64,000 nucleotides of DNA, taken from positions 64,310 through 128,309 of the forward strand of contig JADGBT010000005.1 in assembly GCA_015231375.1 (NCBI GenBank), in the 5' to 3' direction. Both the position numbers and the translations under genes were made by a program. Origin of the DNA: Magnetococcales bacterium (lineage in GTDB: Bacteria > Pseudomonadota > Magnetococcia > Magnetococcales > Magnetaquicoccaceae). Shown piece by piece: positions 23,403-32,914 of this stretch (positions within the stretch are counted from its first letter, which is position 1; the number at the start of each line of letters is the position of its first letter). A model generated the notes under the pieces. That model was not told the origin of the DNA. It made no database searches and was given only the letters and a program-made list of their open reading frames with translations.

Positions 23403-26400
23403 TTACGGATGATAATCCTGCAAAGCCTTGCATTGAAGATCGGACTCGCGCACAGCGGCCATGGCCTCCACCGCCGCGCGCATCCCGGCCACGGTGGTGA
23501 AATAGGGTATGCCGGTCATCAAGGCGGTGCGGCGCAGAGAAAAGGAGGCCGCCAAAGCCTGCTTGCCCTGGGTGGTGTTGAACACCATGGCCACCTCGCC
23601 GTTTTTCATCATGTCCACGATATCCGGTCTGCCCTCTTGCACCTTGTTGACCACCCGCACCGACAGTCCCTGCTGAAGCAGATACGCCGCGGTGCCACGG
23701 GTGGCGCACAGACGGAATCCCATCTCCAACAGGCTGCGGGCCGGCGCGGCCACCCCTTGTTTGTCGGCGTCCTTGACCGAAATGAACACCATGCCCGGTC
23801 CGCCGCCATCCTTGGGGGAACGCGGCAGAAAGGTTCCGGCGCTCTCCTGGGCCTTGGCGAAGGCCCGTCCGAAGTCGTCCGCCAATCCCATCACCTCACC
23901 GGTGGATTTCATCTCCGGTCCAAGCACGGTATCCACGCCAGGGAACTTCTGGAAGGGAAACACCACCTCCTTGACCGCGACATGATCCACCCGTGGATAA
24001 TGGGTCAATCCCACCTGGGCCAGGGTCTCACCGGCCATGATGCGCGCCGCCGCCTTGGCCAGGGCCACGCCGGTGGCCTTGGAGACGAACGGCACCGTGC
24101 GCGACGCGCGGGGATTGACCTCCAGCAGATAGATCTCTCCATCCTTGATGGCGAACTGCACATTCATCAGTCCCACCACCTTCAGGGCGTTGGCCAGCAG
24201 CAGGGTCTGACGCTCGATTTCCAGCAGCAACCCCTCCTCGACCGAATACGGCGGCAACGAACAGGCCGAATCCCCGGAGTGGACCCCCGCCTCTTCGATA
24301 TGCTCCATGATGCCACCGATCACCGCCTCCTGACCGTCGGAGACACAATCCACGTCGATTTCGATGGCATCGTTCAAGAAGTGGTCGATCAACACCGGAT
24401 GATCCGGAGAGGCCCGCACCGCCGACACCATGTAACGATCCAGATTGGCCGGATCGTGGACAATCTCCATGGCCCGCCCCCCCAGCACATAGGAGGGACG
24501 CACCACCACCGGATAACCGACCCGCTCCGCCACCTCCCGGGCCTCGGCCTGGGAACGGGCCAGACCGTTTTCCGGCTGCTTCAGGTCGAGATCCTGCAAC
24601 AGCACCTGGAACCGCTCCCGGTCCTCGGCCACGTCGATGGCGTCCGGCGAGGTGCCGATGATGGGCGCTCCGGCGGCTTCCAGCGCCTTGGCGAGCTTCA
24701 ACGGAGTCTGACCGCCGAACTGCACGATGATCCCTTCGGGTTTTTCCGTCTCCACGATGGCCATCACATCCTCGAAGGTCAACGGCTCGAAATACAGCCG
24801 GTCCGAGGTGTCGTAATCGGTGGAGACGGTCTCGGGATTGCAGTTGACCATGATGGTCTCGAAGCCCGCCGCCTTCAGGGCGAAGGCCGCGTGCACACAA
24901 CAATAATCGAACTCGATCCCCTGGCCGATACGATTCGGGCCTCCCCCCAGGATCATGATCTTGCGCCGGTCGCTGGGGCGGGCTTCGCACTCCTGCTCGT
25001 AGGTGGAGTACAGATAGGTGGTCTGGGAGGCGAACTCGGCGGCGCAGGTATCCACCCGCTTGAACACCGGCACGATCCCATGATCACGCCGCGCGGAACG
25101 GATCCCGGAGGCGGGACAGCCCAGCAGCGCACCCAGACGCTGATCGGAAAATCCCATGCTCTTCAAGGCCCGCAACCGCTCCGGCGCGAGACTCTCCGGG
25201 GCGACCCCGGCCAGGGACTGCTCGGCTTCGACGATCTGCTGGATCTGATCCAGAAACCAAGGATCGATGGCCGTGGTCTCGTGCAGCCACTGGATGCTCT
25301 TGCCCAGACGCAGGGCGTCGGCCAGCAGCAGCAACCGATCCGGCCCCGGATGGCTCAGACGATAGGCCAGTTCCGTTTCCATCTCTCCGACGGAAGAAAA
25401 AGCACCGGGATCGAACACCGGATCAAACCCGGTCAGGCCCGTCTCCATGGAGCGCAACGCCTTCTGCAAGGACTCCTTGAAGGTGCGTCCGATGGCCATG
25501 GCCTCGCCGACCGATTTCATCTGGGTGGTGAGGATGGCTTCGGCCTGGGGGAACTTCTCGAAGGTGAAACGGGGAATCTTGGTGACCACATAATCGATGG
25601 ACGGCTCGAACGAGGCCGGAGTCACTCCGGTGATATCGTTCATGATCTCCGGCAGAAGATAACCCACCGCCAGCTTGGCGGCCACCTTGGCGATGGGGAA
25701 CCCGGTGGCCTTGGAAGCCAAGGCCGACGAACGGGAGACCCGGGGATTCATCTCGATGATGATCATCCGTCCTGTGGCGGGATGGAGCGCGAACTGCACA
25801 TTGGAGCCGCCGGTATCCACGCCGATCTCCCGCAACACCGCGATGGAGGCGTCGCGCAGCTCCTGCAACTCCTTGTCCGTGAGGGTCAACGCCGGGGCCA
25901 CGGTGATGGAGTCGCCGGTGTGGATCCCCATGGGATCGAGATTCTCGATGGAACAGATGATGATGGCGTTGTCGGCGCGATCCCGCACCACCTCCATCTC
26001 GAACTCCTTCCAGCCCAGCAGGGACTCTTCCACCAGCACTTCGCGGGTCGGAGAGGCGGCCAGTCCCAGACGGATCAGCTCCACGTACTCCTGACGGTTG
26101 TAGGCCACACCGCCACCCGTGCCTCCCAGGGTGAAGCTCGGGCGCAGAATGGCGGGAAATCCCACCACATCCAGCACCTCCAGGGCCTCTTCCAGGGTGT
26201 GGGCGAAACCGGACTTGGGCAGTCCCAGACCGATGCGGGTCATGGCCTCCTTGAACTGCATCCGGTCTTCGGCCTTGGCGATGGCCTTGCGGGAGGCCCC
26301 GATCAGCTCCACCTGATACTGCTCCAGGATCCCGGCGTCGGCCAGGGCCATGGCCAGATTCAAGGCGGTCTGCCCCCCCATGGTGGGCAGCAGGGCATCC

Positions 26401-26648
26401 GGGCGCTCCTGGCGGATGATGCAGGCCAGAGAGTCCACGGTCAAAGGCTCGACGTAGGTGCGGTCCGCCAACTCCGGATCGGTCATGATGGTGGCCGGAT
26501 TGGAGTTGACCAGAATGACCCGGTACCCCTCCTCCTTGAGGGCCTTGCAGGCCTGCACCCCGGAATAGTCGAACTCGCAAGCCTGCCCGATGACGATGGG
26601 ACCGGCCCCGATGATGAGAATGCTTTGGATATCAGTGCGTTTTGGCAT
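23403..26648 (-). CDS. carB: Carbamoyl-phosphate synthase large subunit
   Basis: Makes carbamoyl phosphate from bicarbonate, ammonia (channelled from CarA) and two ATP, feeding arginine and pyrimidine synthesis. 1081 residues, full length. It has the duplicated ATP-grasp halves: first half from [21 protein letters not shown], second from [21 protein letters not shown], each with an NPRxSR motif ([24 protein letters not shown]). The C-terminal regulatory MGS domain follows. One base separates its ATG from the carA TAA. Confidence 0.98.
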   Translation of the reverse strand: MPKRTDIQSILIIGAGPIVIGQACEFDYSGVQACKALKEEGYRVILVNSNPATIMTDPELADRTYVEPLTVDSLACIIRQERPDALLPTMGGQTALNLAMALADAGILEQYQVELIGASRKAIAKAEDRMQFKEAMTRIGLGLPKSGFAHTLEEALEVLDVVGFPAILRPSFTLGGTGGGVAYNRQEYVELIRLGLAASPTREVLVEESLLGWKEFEMEVVRDRADNAIIICSIENLDPMGIHTGDSITVAPALTLTDKELQELRDASIAVLREIGVDTGGSNVQFALHPATGRMIIIEMNPRVSRSSALASKATGFPIAKVAAKLAVGYLLPEIMNDITGVTPASFEPSIDYVVTKIPRFTFEKFPQAEAILTTQMKSVGEAMAIGRTFKESLQKALRSMETGLTGFDPVFDPGAFSSVGEMETELAYRLSHPGPDRLLLLADALRLGKSIQWLHETTAIDPWFLDQIQQIVEAEQSLAGVAPESLAPERLRALKSMGFSDQRLGALLGCPASGIRSARRDHGIVPVFKRVDTCAAEFASQTTYLYSTYEQECEARPSDRRKIMILGGGPNRIGQGIEFDYCCVHAAFALKAAGFETIMVNCNPETVSTDYDTSDRLYFEPLTFEDVMAIVETEKPEGIIVQFGGQTPLKLAKALEAAGAPIIGTSPDAIDVAEDRERFQVLLQDLDLKQPENGLARSQAEAREVAERVGYPVVVRPSYVLGGRAMEIVHDPANLDRYMVSAVRASPDHPVLIDHFLNDAIEIDVDCVSDGQEAVIGGIMEHIEEAGVHSGDSACSLPPYSVEEGLLLEIERQTLLLANALKVVGLMNVQFAIKDGEIYLLEVNPRASRTVPFVSKATGVALAKAAARIMAGETLAQVGLTHYPRVDHVAVKEVVFPFQKFPGVDTVLGPEMKSTGEVMGLADDFGRAFAKAQESAGTFLPRSPKDGGGPGMVFISVKDADKQGVAAPARSLLEMGFRLCATRGTAAYLLQQGLSVRVVNKVQEGRPDIVDMMKNGEVAMVFNTTQGKQALAASFSLRRTALMTGIPYFTTVAGMRAAVEAMAAVRESDLQCKALQDYHP

Positions 26649-26649
26649 G

Positions 26650-27798
26650 TTACGCTAGCAGCTCCGCAAATTGACGGAACAGATAATGGGCGTCATGGGG
26701 GCCGGGACTGGCCTCGGGATGGTACTGGACCGAAAAAACCGGGGCCGAACGCAACCGTACCCCCTCCACGGTTCCATCGAACAAAGAGAGATGGGTCACC
26801 TCCAGGTCTGCCGGCAACCCGTCGGATTCCACCACGAAGCCATGATTCTGGGAGGTGACCTCCACCTGTCCGGTCTGAAGATTCTTCACCGGATGGTTGC
26901 CCCCCCGATGACCGAATTTCAGTTTCCGGGTTTTGGCCCCCAGGGCCAGACAGAGCATTTGATGCCCCAGACAGATTCCGAACACAGGCAGATCACGCTG
27001 CAGCACCTGCCGGATCACCCCGATGCCATGATGCACCGCCTCCGGGTCTCCGGGACCGTTGGACAGAAAGACTCCGGCAGGCTGCAAGGCCAGAATCTCT
27101 TCCAGGGTGGCCGTGGCCGGAAGCACCCGCAGATCGCATCCCACCGACACCAACCCGCGCAGGATGTTGCGTTTGATCCCGAAATCCAACGCCACCACGC
27201 GTTTGCCCGCAGCGGGCCGGTTGACGCTCCGGCTTTCGGCGGTACTCCAGATGTCGCTTTTCCAGGCGATCGGCCCATCGGTCCAGTGGTGGGCGACCCC
27301 GCAGGTCACCTCCGGGGTGAGATCCATTCCGGTCAGACCCGGCCAGGCCCGCGCCTTGGCCACCAGCGAAGCGGTATCGAAATCCACGGTGGACAACACG
27401 CCCCGTTGGGCGCCGTTTTCCCGCAGGTGATTCACCAGACGCCGGGTGTCGATCCCCTCGATGGCCGGCACGCCGTGTCGGTTCAGAAACGCGATCAGGG
27501 ATTCGACGGCGCGCCAGTTGGAGAGCAATCGGGCATTCTCTTTGACCACAAACCCGCGAATCCAGGGTCGTTCCGACTCCATGTCCTCGGGGTTGACCCC
27601 CACATTGCCGATCTGCGGCGCAGTCATGGTCACGATCTGACCCGCATAGGAGGGATCGGTGAGGATCTCCTGATAGCCGGTCATGGAACTGTTGAAACAG
27701 ACCTCTCCCACCTGTTCGCCGTTCGCGCCGAAGGAGACCCCATCAAATCGGGTTCCATCCTCCAGCACCAGCACAGCCCGCCCGTTGTCGTTTGCCAT
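26650..27798 (-). CDS. carA: Carbamoyl-phosphate synthase small (glutaminase) subunit
   Basis: Hydrolyses glutamine and passes ammonia to CarB. 382 residues, the usual length. The amidotransferase domain has Cys276 in FGICLGHQ and the HPE triad in [13 protein letters not shown]; the N-terminal half has [25 protein letters not shown] 27796-27798 is preceded by AAGGA; a start 36 bases upstream is less likely. It heads the carA-carB-greA-rlmE-guaB-guaA run and has a good sigma-70 promoter upstream. Confidence 0.97.
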   Translation of the reverse strand: MANDNGRAVLVLEDGTRFDGVSFGANGEQVGEVCFNSSMTGYQEILTDPSYAGQIVTMTAPQIGNVGVNPEDMESERPWIRGFVVKENARLLSNWRAVESLIAFLNRHGVPAIEGIDTRRLVNHLRENGAQRGVLSTVDFDTASLVAKARAWPGLTGMDLTPEVTCGVAHHWTDGPIAWKSDIWSTAESRSVNRPAAGKRVVALDFGIKRNILRGLVSVGCDLRVLPATATLEEILALQPAGVFLSNGPGDPEAVHHGIGVIRQVLQRDLPVFGICLGHQMLCLALGAKTRKLKFGHRGGNHPVKNLQTGQVEVTSQNHGFVVESDGLPADLEVTHLSLFDGTVEGVRLRSAPVFSVQYHPEASPGPHDAHYLFRQFAELLA

Positions 27799-27868
27799 GC
27801 GACCATCCTTCGCAATCGTTGCCGGAATCCCCATCCCTGGTCCAAGCCATTCCCTGGATCAATCCCCG

Positions 27869-27898
27869 TTTATACTCCCTGCGCCACCCCAAAGTCAA
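27869..27898 (-). promoter_or_regulatory. Sigma-70-type promoter of the carA operon
   Basis: Minus strand TTGACT (27898-27893), an 18-base spacer and TATAAA (27874-27869), close to consensus in both boxes. Transcription would begin near 27862, leaving a leader of about 64 bases before carA. Confidence 0.65.
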
Positions 27899-27996
27899 CG
27901 CGGGTGGACGCGCCGACAAAATCCCTCTATTCTTTGAAGCGCGCCGAATCCATCGTAACCCGATCCATCGTTGCTCACGCACCGGAGGCCCCACCC

Positions 27997-28872
27997 ATGA
28001 CGCGCTTTTCCACCCGGATTGCATCCATGCTTTCGGTTCTGTCCCTTTCCCTTGGCATCGCCACGCCGGTCCTGGCCGGGGGATGGCTGGGGATCACGGT
28101 TCAGACCCCGGAAGGGGTGCAGATCGGCGAGATTCTCAAAGACGGCCCGGCCGACAAGGCGGGACTGGCCAAAAACGATATCCTGATCCAGGCGGACGGC
28201 AAACCCATCACCTCGATTCCCCACTTTCTCACGGTGGTGGAAAACGCCACCCCTGGCAAGGAGATGCTCCTGACCGTGATCCGCGCCGGGAAAGAACAGG
28301 AACTCAAGATCATTCCGGACGACAGCCGCGATCACCCCTCCCGTTTTCCGGACGGCAGCCTCGCAGACCCCCAGGGGCCTCTTCCCGGAAAGATCTGGCA
28401 CCGCGCCGAACCCTGGCCCGGCACCCCTCTGCCCCCCCCGGAGGCGGGCGGATATCCACCCACGCCCCTGCCCGACGCCCCTGGCGCCAAGACGGCCACA
28501 CCCGGACGGACGGAAACGGTCCAACCTCTCGCGCCCATGCTCGAACCCGCCCCACGGGAACGGGCCGCCACCCCCCCCGCCGAACCGCCGGAACCGCCCG
28601 CCACCGCGTGGCTTGGCGTGGCTCCGGAACTGTCGGCCCATGGCGTGGTCCTGTCGCGGGTGGCGCCCGGCGGACCCGGAGAAAAAGCCGGCATGAAAGC
28701 CGGTGACCTGATCATCTCCTTAAATGGCCAGTCGGTCTCCTCGCCCCGCGCCATGGCGCGCATTCTGCGCGGCTATCGGCCCGGCGACCTGATCGAAGCG
28801 ACCCTCAACCGCAACGGACAGATGATCGACTCCCAGGCCCAACTGGCCGCTCCCCCCTCCGACGCCCCCTGA
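27997..28872 (+). CDS. Exported protein with two PDZ domains
   Basis: 291 residues with a Sec signal peptide (hydrophobic 10-25, cleavage after VLAG). PDZ domain 1 (about 28-105) has GWLGITVQ and DGPADKAGLAKNDILIQADG; a ~95-residue Pro/Ala-rich linker follows; PDZ domain 2 (about 205-280) has AWLGVAPE and GGPGEKAGMKAGDLIISLNGQ. There is no protease catalytic domain, so it is a PDZ-only periplasmic adaptor rather than a DegP/HtrA enzyme. CCGGAGG precedes ATG 27997. It is divergent from carA and 38 bases upstream of map. Partner unknown. Confidence 0.85.
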   Translation: MTRFSTRIASMLSVLSLSLGIATPVLAGGWLGITVQTPEGVQIGEILKDGPADKAGLAKNDILIQADGKPITSIPHFLTVVENATPGKEMLLTVIRAGKEQELKIIPDDSRDHPSRFPDGSLADPQGPLPGKIWHRAEPWPGTPLPPPEAGGYPPTPLPDAPGAKTATPGRTETVQPLAPMLEPAPRERAATPPAEPPEPPATAWLGVAPELSAHGVVLSRVAPGGPGEKAGMKAGDLIISLNGQSVSSPRAMARILRGYRPGDLIEATLNRNGQMIDSQAQLAAPPSDAP

Positions 28873-28910
28873 CGCCGACTCCTTGAAAAAAAGGATCCCT
28901 GATAAAGATC

Positions 28911-29702
28911 ATGCCAGCCATCAAGATCAAAACCGCCGAAGAGATCGAGTTGATGCGCGCCTCCTGCCAACTGGCCGCGCTCACCTTGAAGATGATCGAA
29001 CCCCACGTTCAGCCGGGAGTCACCACCCAGCAACTCAACGATCTGTGTCACGATTTTCTGATCGCCCACAACGCCCGCCCTTCCCCGCTCAACTATCGGG
29101 GATTTCCCAAGTCGATCTGCACCTCGATCAACCAGCAGGTGTGCCACGGCATTCCCGGACCGCGCGCGCTGCGCGCCGGGGATATCGTCAACATCGACGT
29201 GACCGCCTACCTGAACGGCGTTCACGGCGACACCAACAAGACCTACCATGTCGGCCCCCCCTCCCCCAAAGGGGAGAAGATCGTGCAGATCGCCAAGAAA
29301 TGTCTGGATGCCGGCATCCGGGCATTGCGTCCCAAAGGATATTTCGGGGATATCGGCGCAGCCATCGAGGCGGTGGCCAACCATTATCGCTGCACGGTGG
29401 TGCGGGAATATTGCGGTCATGGCATCGGTCGGGAGTTCCATGAAGAACCCGCCGTGCTGCATTATATCACCAAGGAAAACGGCGACACCCTTCCACGCGG
29501 CGCGGAACTCAAACCCGGGATGATCTTCACCATCGAACCGATGATCAACCTGGGCAAAGCCGACATCCGCCTGATGCCCGACAAATGGACCGTGGTCACG
29601 AAAGACCACTCCCTCTCGGCCCAGTTCGAGCACACCATCCTGATCACCCCCACCGGTTATGAAGTGCTGACCGATCTGGACGGGGAGTACGAGAAAGGCT
29701 AA
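28911..29702 (+). CDS. map: Methionine aminopeptidase (type I)
   Basis: Removes the initiator methionine. 263 residues: the dinuclear metal ligands are seen as Asp in NIDVTAYLNG, Asp in GVHGDTNKTYHVG, His in CGHGIGREFHEEP, Glu in MIFTIEPM, and Glu in SAQFEHTILIT. The length and NQQVCHGIPG segment fit bacterial type I enzymes. The ribosome binding site is poor (AAGGAT about 20 bases upstream), but the start agrees with the family N-terminus KIKTAEEIELMR. Confidence 0.97.
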   Translation: MPAIKIKTAEEIELMRASCQLAALTLKMIEPHVQPGVTTQQLNDLCHDFLIAHNARPSPLNYRGFPKSICTSINQQVCHGIPGPRALRAGDIVNIDVTAYLNGVHGDTNKTYHVGPPSPKGEKIVQIAKKCLDAGIRALRPKGYFGDIGAAIEAVANHYRCTVVREYCGHGIGREFHEEPAVLHYITKENGDTLPRGAELKPGMIFTIEPMINLGKADIRLMPDKWTVVTKDHSLSAQFEHTILITPTGYEVLTDLDGEYEKG

Positions 29703-29724
29703 ACAACCGATGATTCTAGAGGAT

Positions 29725-30627
29725 TCATTCGGGATTCAAGCCTTCCAGAACCTTCTTCAACCGGATCAGATCCTCCCACATGGCCCGTTTGGCCAAAGGG
29801 GAACGCAGGCAGTAGGCGGGATGATAGGCGACGATCAACGGCACCCCCCGCCAGGAGTGGACTCGGCCCCGGACACGGGCCAGTTGATCGGTCGGCCCGA
29901 GCAACGTCTCCACCACCACCTTGCCCAACGCCACGATGGCCTTGGGACGCACGGTCTCCAACTCCTGAATCCAGTACCCCTGACACTGGCGAATCTCGTC
30001 GGAGCGGGGCGTGCGATCACCGGGAGGGCGACATTTGATTATATAAGTCGTATAGGCCTCGGCGCGCTGCCATCCGGCAGCCCGGACCATCCCGGAAAAC
30101 AGCTCCCGGGTCTCCCCGCCAAAGGGAAAACCAGCCCGTTCATCCGCTGCGCTGGGGGCGTCGGCGATCCAGACCACCGGGGCATCCGGGGGACCGGCGC
30201 CATAAATCGCCCCCTGACGGGTCAAGGAAAGCCCGCACTGCCGACATTGGGAGACCTGACGCGCCCACCCCTGCAACAACTCTCCCCGCGCTTCCACCGC
30301 CACCGGCGGAGTCAGCAACCGATCCAGGGATAAAGAGGCAGAGGCAACGGCGGATGCGGCGACGACGGGAACAGATTCCACACGGGCCACGCTCCGAGGC
30401 GGCGGCGATCCGGCCACAGACGCGACCGCCGGGGATTCGGTCCGCACTTCGGCCCGGGGCGCAGGGGGGGCGGCAGGCGGGAACCGGGGTGGCGGCGGTC
30501 TGGCGGGCAACAGGGGAACGGTCGGACGATGGGCCTCTTTCCAGCCATGACTCTCTCCGGAGAACCGATCGATTCCGCACTCCCGCCAATACCGCAGGGT
30601 GGCCAGCAAGGCAGCCCCCAGGTCCAT
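29725..30627 (-). CDS. Family-4-like uracil-DNA glycosylase (4Fe-4S)
   Basis: Predicted to excise uracil from DNA. 300 residues: residues 1 to ~110 are a Pro/Ala-rich low-complexity extension, and the catalytic domain follows. Four Cys fit a cluster (Cys128-x2-Cys131, Cys199, Cys215). Motif A reads IADAPSAADERAGFPFGG, departing from the usual GExPG form, while the later H269-P-A-Y motif is kept. TTYIIKCRPPGDRTP is typical. The fold assignment is good; substrate preference is uncertain because of motif A. It is convergent with map, 22 bases apart. Confidence 0.85.
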   Translation of the reverse strand: MDLGAALLATLRYWRECGIDRFSGESHGWKEAHRPTVPLLPARPPPPRFPPAAPPAPRAEVRTESPAVASVAGSPPPRSVARVESVPVVAASAVASASLSLDRLLTPPVAVEARGELLQGWARQVSQCRQCGLSLTRQGAIYGAGPPDAPVVWIADAPSAADERAGFPFGGETRELFSGMVRAAGWQRAEAYTTYIIKCRPPGDRTPRSDEIRQCQGYWIQELETVRPKAIVALGKVVVETLLGPTDQLARVRGRVHSWRGVPLIVAYHPAYCLRSPLAKRAMWEDLIRLKKVLEGLNPE

Positions 30628-30668
30628 ATCACTCTCCCCTTGGGAGTCGAAACGGTTTGTGGAATCGG

Positions 30669-30860
30669 CTAGCCCAGGCTGGCGCGGTGATGGGTCGGAC
30701 GCACCGAATAGACGGCGGCATCCTGTTTGAGTTTCATCAACTTCCTTTGCAGTATCAGGGCGGTCTGATACGTCTCAATTCCTTTAATCACGGTCATCTT
30801 TTCTATGGTATCGTAAATTTCGTAATCGTTTTTCTTTGAAATAATTCTCAAAGTCTCCAT
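30669..30860 (-). CDS. Small uncharacterised protein
   Basis: A 63-residue ORF (METLRIISKKNDYEIYDTIE...) with no recognised family, no signal peptide and no membrane helix; it looks soluble and basic. GGAG lies seven bases before ATG. It is 41 bases upstream of the glycosylase gene and could be co-transcribed. Its base composition is more AT-rich than the neighbours, so it may have been acquired or be a leader ORF. Confidence 0.55.
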   Translation of the reverse strand: METLRIISKKNDYEIYDTIEKMTVIKGIETYQTALILQRKLMKLKQDAAVYSVRPTHHRASLG

Positions 30861-30987
30861 GATTGACTCCGCAAGGCAAGGGTTACGCTGTTCGAGCTAA
30901 TAGATAGCATTTTCCCTGCCAAGCAGTCTTCGGTTGGATTGTCAAGCAGTTACCATCGAGGCGTCAAAAACGTCCGGCCGGGATCTG

Positions 30988-31845
30988 TCAGTCGCGCCTC
31001 TTTTTACGAGCGCGCCACCACTCCCGCCACAGCAAAACGAAAGTGACAAGTATGACCGATCCGCCACAAAAAAGCCCTATGAACAATGAATAATCAAAGC
31101 GGTAGGCGTCGGTGTTCGGGTCATAGGTGGTGCAGAAGAATCGGACCCGGCGCACCAGTTCATCCACCGTGGTTTCGTGATCCGTGGGCGGGGTTCCCAG
31201 GATCAGGGTACGCAAGGGTTCGGTCAGCAACTGGGTCTGGAAAGACTCCCCATACACCTGCCGATAGACCACCCCCTTGGCATCGACGATGGTGGCTTGC
31301 ACCAGATGGTCGAACCCCTTGGGAGAAGGGGCGAACACAAAGCCCAGTTGACGCGACAGGCGGACCATGGTCTCGGCGGAGGCGCTCAGAACGCTCCAGT
31401 TGGGTTGCGCGCTGATGCCTTGTTGTCGGGCGAAGGCGGCCATGGCCTTGGGGGTGTCGTAGCGGGTGTCGAAGCCGATGGTGACCACCTGAAAGCTCTG
31501 CTCGCCGAAGGTATCCCTGGCCTTGTCCACCACCGAGGCCAGAAACCGGGTCGCGATCGAACAGGTGTGATAACAACTGGTATAGATCAGGCTGATGATC
31601 AGGGGCTTGCCCAGGAAGGAGGACAATTCGACCTTTTTGCCGTCCGGGTCGGTCAGGGTATAGGCTTCGAGGGTGCGGCCAATGGCGGCCTGACTGGACT
31701 CCAGGGCCACGCGACCCTCGAAGACCGGATCGCGTCCCTGGCCGACCGGGGCTTCGGCCCAGACCGGAAACACGCAGAACCAGCCCAAGAACGTCAGCAC
31801 CACACACCGACGCCACCAGGAAGGAGAGGAGTCAAACCGGGGCAC
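30988..31845 (-). CDS. SCO1/SenC family copper-delivery protein
   Basis: Thioredoxin-fold membrane protein that delivers copper to the CuA site. 285 residues: an N-terminal signal anchor (about 14-30), the copper motif Cys91-x3-Cys95 in IYTSCYHTCS with His180 in GFDHLVQ, and an unusual extra C-terminal membrane helix (about 255-275). GTG 31843-31845 has GGGGGA upstream; the frame continues upstream but there overlaps the ctaB gene and is not protein-like. It is the last gene of the haem-copper operon. Confidence 0.9.
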   Translation of the reverse strand: MPRFDSSPSWWRRCVVLTFLGWFCVFPVWAEAPVGQGRDPVFEGRVALESSQAAIGRTLEAYTLTDPDGKKVELSSFLGKPLIISLIYTSCYHTCSIATRFLASVVDKARDTFGEQSFQVVTIGFDTRYDTPKAMAAFARQQGISAQPNWSVLSASAETMVRLSRQLGFVFAPSPKGFDHLVQATIVDAKGVVYRQVYGESFQTQLLTEPLRTLILGTPPTDHETTVDELVRRVRFFCTTYDPNTDAYRFDYSLFIGLFCGGSVILVTFVLLWREWWRARKKRRD

Positions 31846-31895
31846 GAGGATCCCCCACGCCGTCAAAGGAGAAAAAAGCGGAAGCGACGACTTTG

Positions 31896-32804
31896 CTACA
31901 GCAGCGCCACCAGCACACCGTTGGCCGGCGACGCGTGGAAAAAGCCCCCCTCGATGTAAAGAGCCGTCAGGAAGAGCGCCAGTTGAATCAGGGAGGCGCG
32001 AAAGCTGCTCATCGCCTGATCCGAGGTGGGGTTGCGCACCAGCAGCCAGCTTTTGACCAGAAAAACCGCGCTGCCCATCAAGGCGCCCACCAGATAGATC
32101 CACCCCATGCCGAACAGAAGCGGCAGCAGGGAGGCCAACGCCAGCAGCACGGTATTGAAGAACACGGTCCGCGCCGCCCGCGCCTCTCCGGCTACCACGG
32201 GGAGCATGGGAATGCCCGCGTCCTGATAATCCTTCTTCAAGGCGATGGCCAGACTCCAGAAGTGGGGCGGCGTCCACAAGAACAGGATGAAGGCCAGCGA
32301 CAGCGCCAGCGGGGTGGGTTGGGGATGCAGGATGGCGGTTCCGGAAAGAATGGCGAAGCTGCCGGCCAGACCGCCGATGACGATGTTGAGCCAGGTGCGA
32401 CGCTTGAGCCAGACCGTATAGACCACGCCATAGAAAAAGGCGCCCATGAACACATGGATCGCGGCCACCGGATTGATGTAGCGCCACACCAGGGCCACGG
32501 GGACCAGCAGCAGCAAGGCGAAGAAGACCAGCCAAAGCGGCGAGCGGCGCAGGACTCCGGTGACGAAGGGCCGGTTGCGGGTCCGGTCCATCAGGCGGTC
32601 GATATCGTAATCGTGATAGTGGTTCAATCCGCCCGCCGCCCCCGCAGAAAGCAGCACGGCCAGAATCAACAAGGTGGTCTGTCCCGCCGACGGCGCAGGT
32701 CCAGGCATGGCCACGATTCCGGCTCCGGCGGTCATGGCCATGGCCACGCCGATACGCAGCTTGAACAAAACGAGAATCTGCCTGATCGAGGACAATATGG
32801 CCAT
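31896..32804 (-). CDS. ctaB: Protohaem IX farnesyltransferase (haem O synthase)
   Basis: UbiA-family membrane prenyltransferase converting haem B to haem O. 302 residues, about eight to nine membrane helices. The polyprenyl-diphosphate site is NHYHDYDIDRLMDRTRNRP near residue 62, with KKDYQDAGIPMLPVV as the second polar loop. ATG 32804 is preferred over an upstream in-frame ATG. Its presence says that haem O or A may be built for the adjacent enzyme. It sits between subunit I and SCO. Confidence 0.93.
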   Translation of the reverse strand: MAILSSIRQILVLFKLRIGVAMAMTAGAGIVAMPGPAPSAGQTTLLILAVLLSAGAAGGLNHYHDYDIDRLMDRTRNRPFVTGVLRRSPLWLVFFALLLLVPVALVWRYINPVAAIHVFMGAFFYGVVYTVWLKRRTWLNIVIGGLAGSFAILSGTAILHPQPTPLALSLAFILFLWTPPHFWSLAIALKKDYQDAGIPMLPVVAGEARAARTVFFNTVLLALASLLPLLFGMGWIYLVGALMGSAVFLVKSWLLVRNPTSDQAMSSFRASLIQLALFLTALYIEGGFFHASPANGVLVALL

Positions 32805-32914
32805 ATTCCGTACATTCCCGATGTCACAAAAATGGAAAAATTCCAATCACACGAAAGACAATGGCTGCGAACGGCCTGGGGCGGGCCGAGGCCCACCCCA
32901 GGATGAAGACAAGT

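Noticed and set aside
23409-26858. 1149-codon open frame on the plus strand
   Set aside because: It is antisense to carB, a complete and well-recognised enzyme; its product is low-complexity His/Gly/Gln/Leu sequence typical of antisense frames in GC-rich genes.
27997-28872. PDZ protein as a magnetosome MamE-like protein
   Set aside because: It lacks a trypsin-like protease domain and CXXCH haem motifs and has no mam neighbours.
31846-32535. N-terminal extension of the SCO gene into ctaB
   Set aside because: It overlaps the well-supported ctaB gene in another frame and is not protein-like; GTG 31845 with GGGGGA is a better start.
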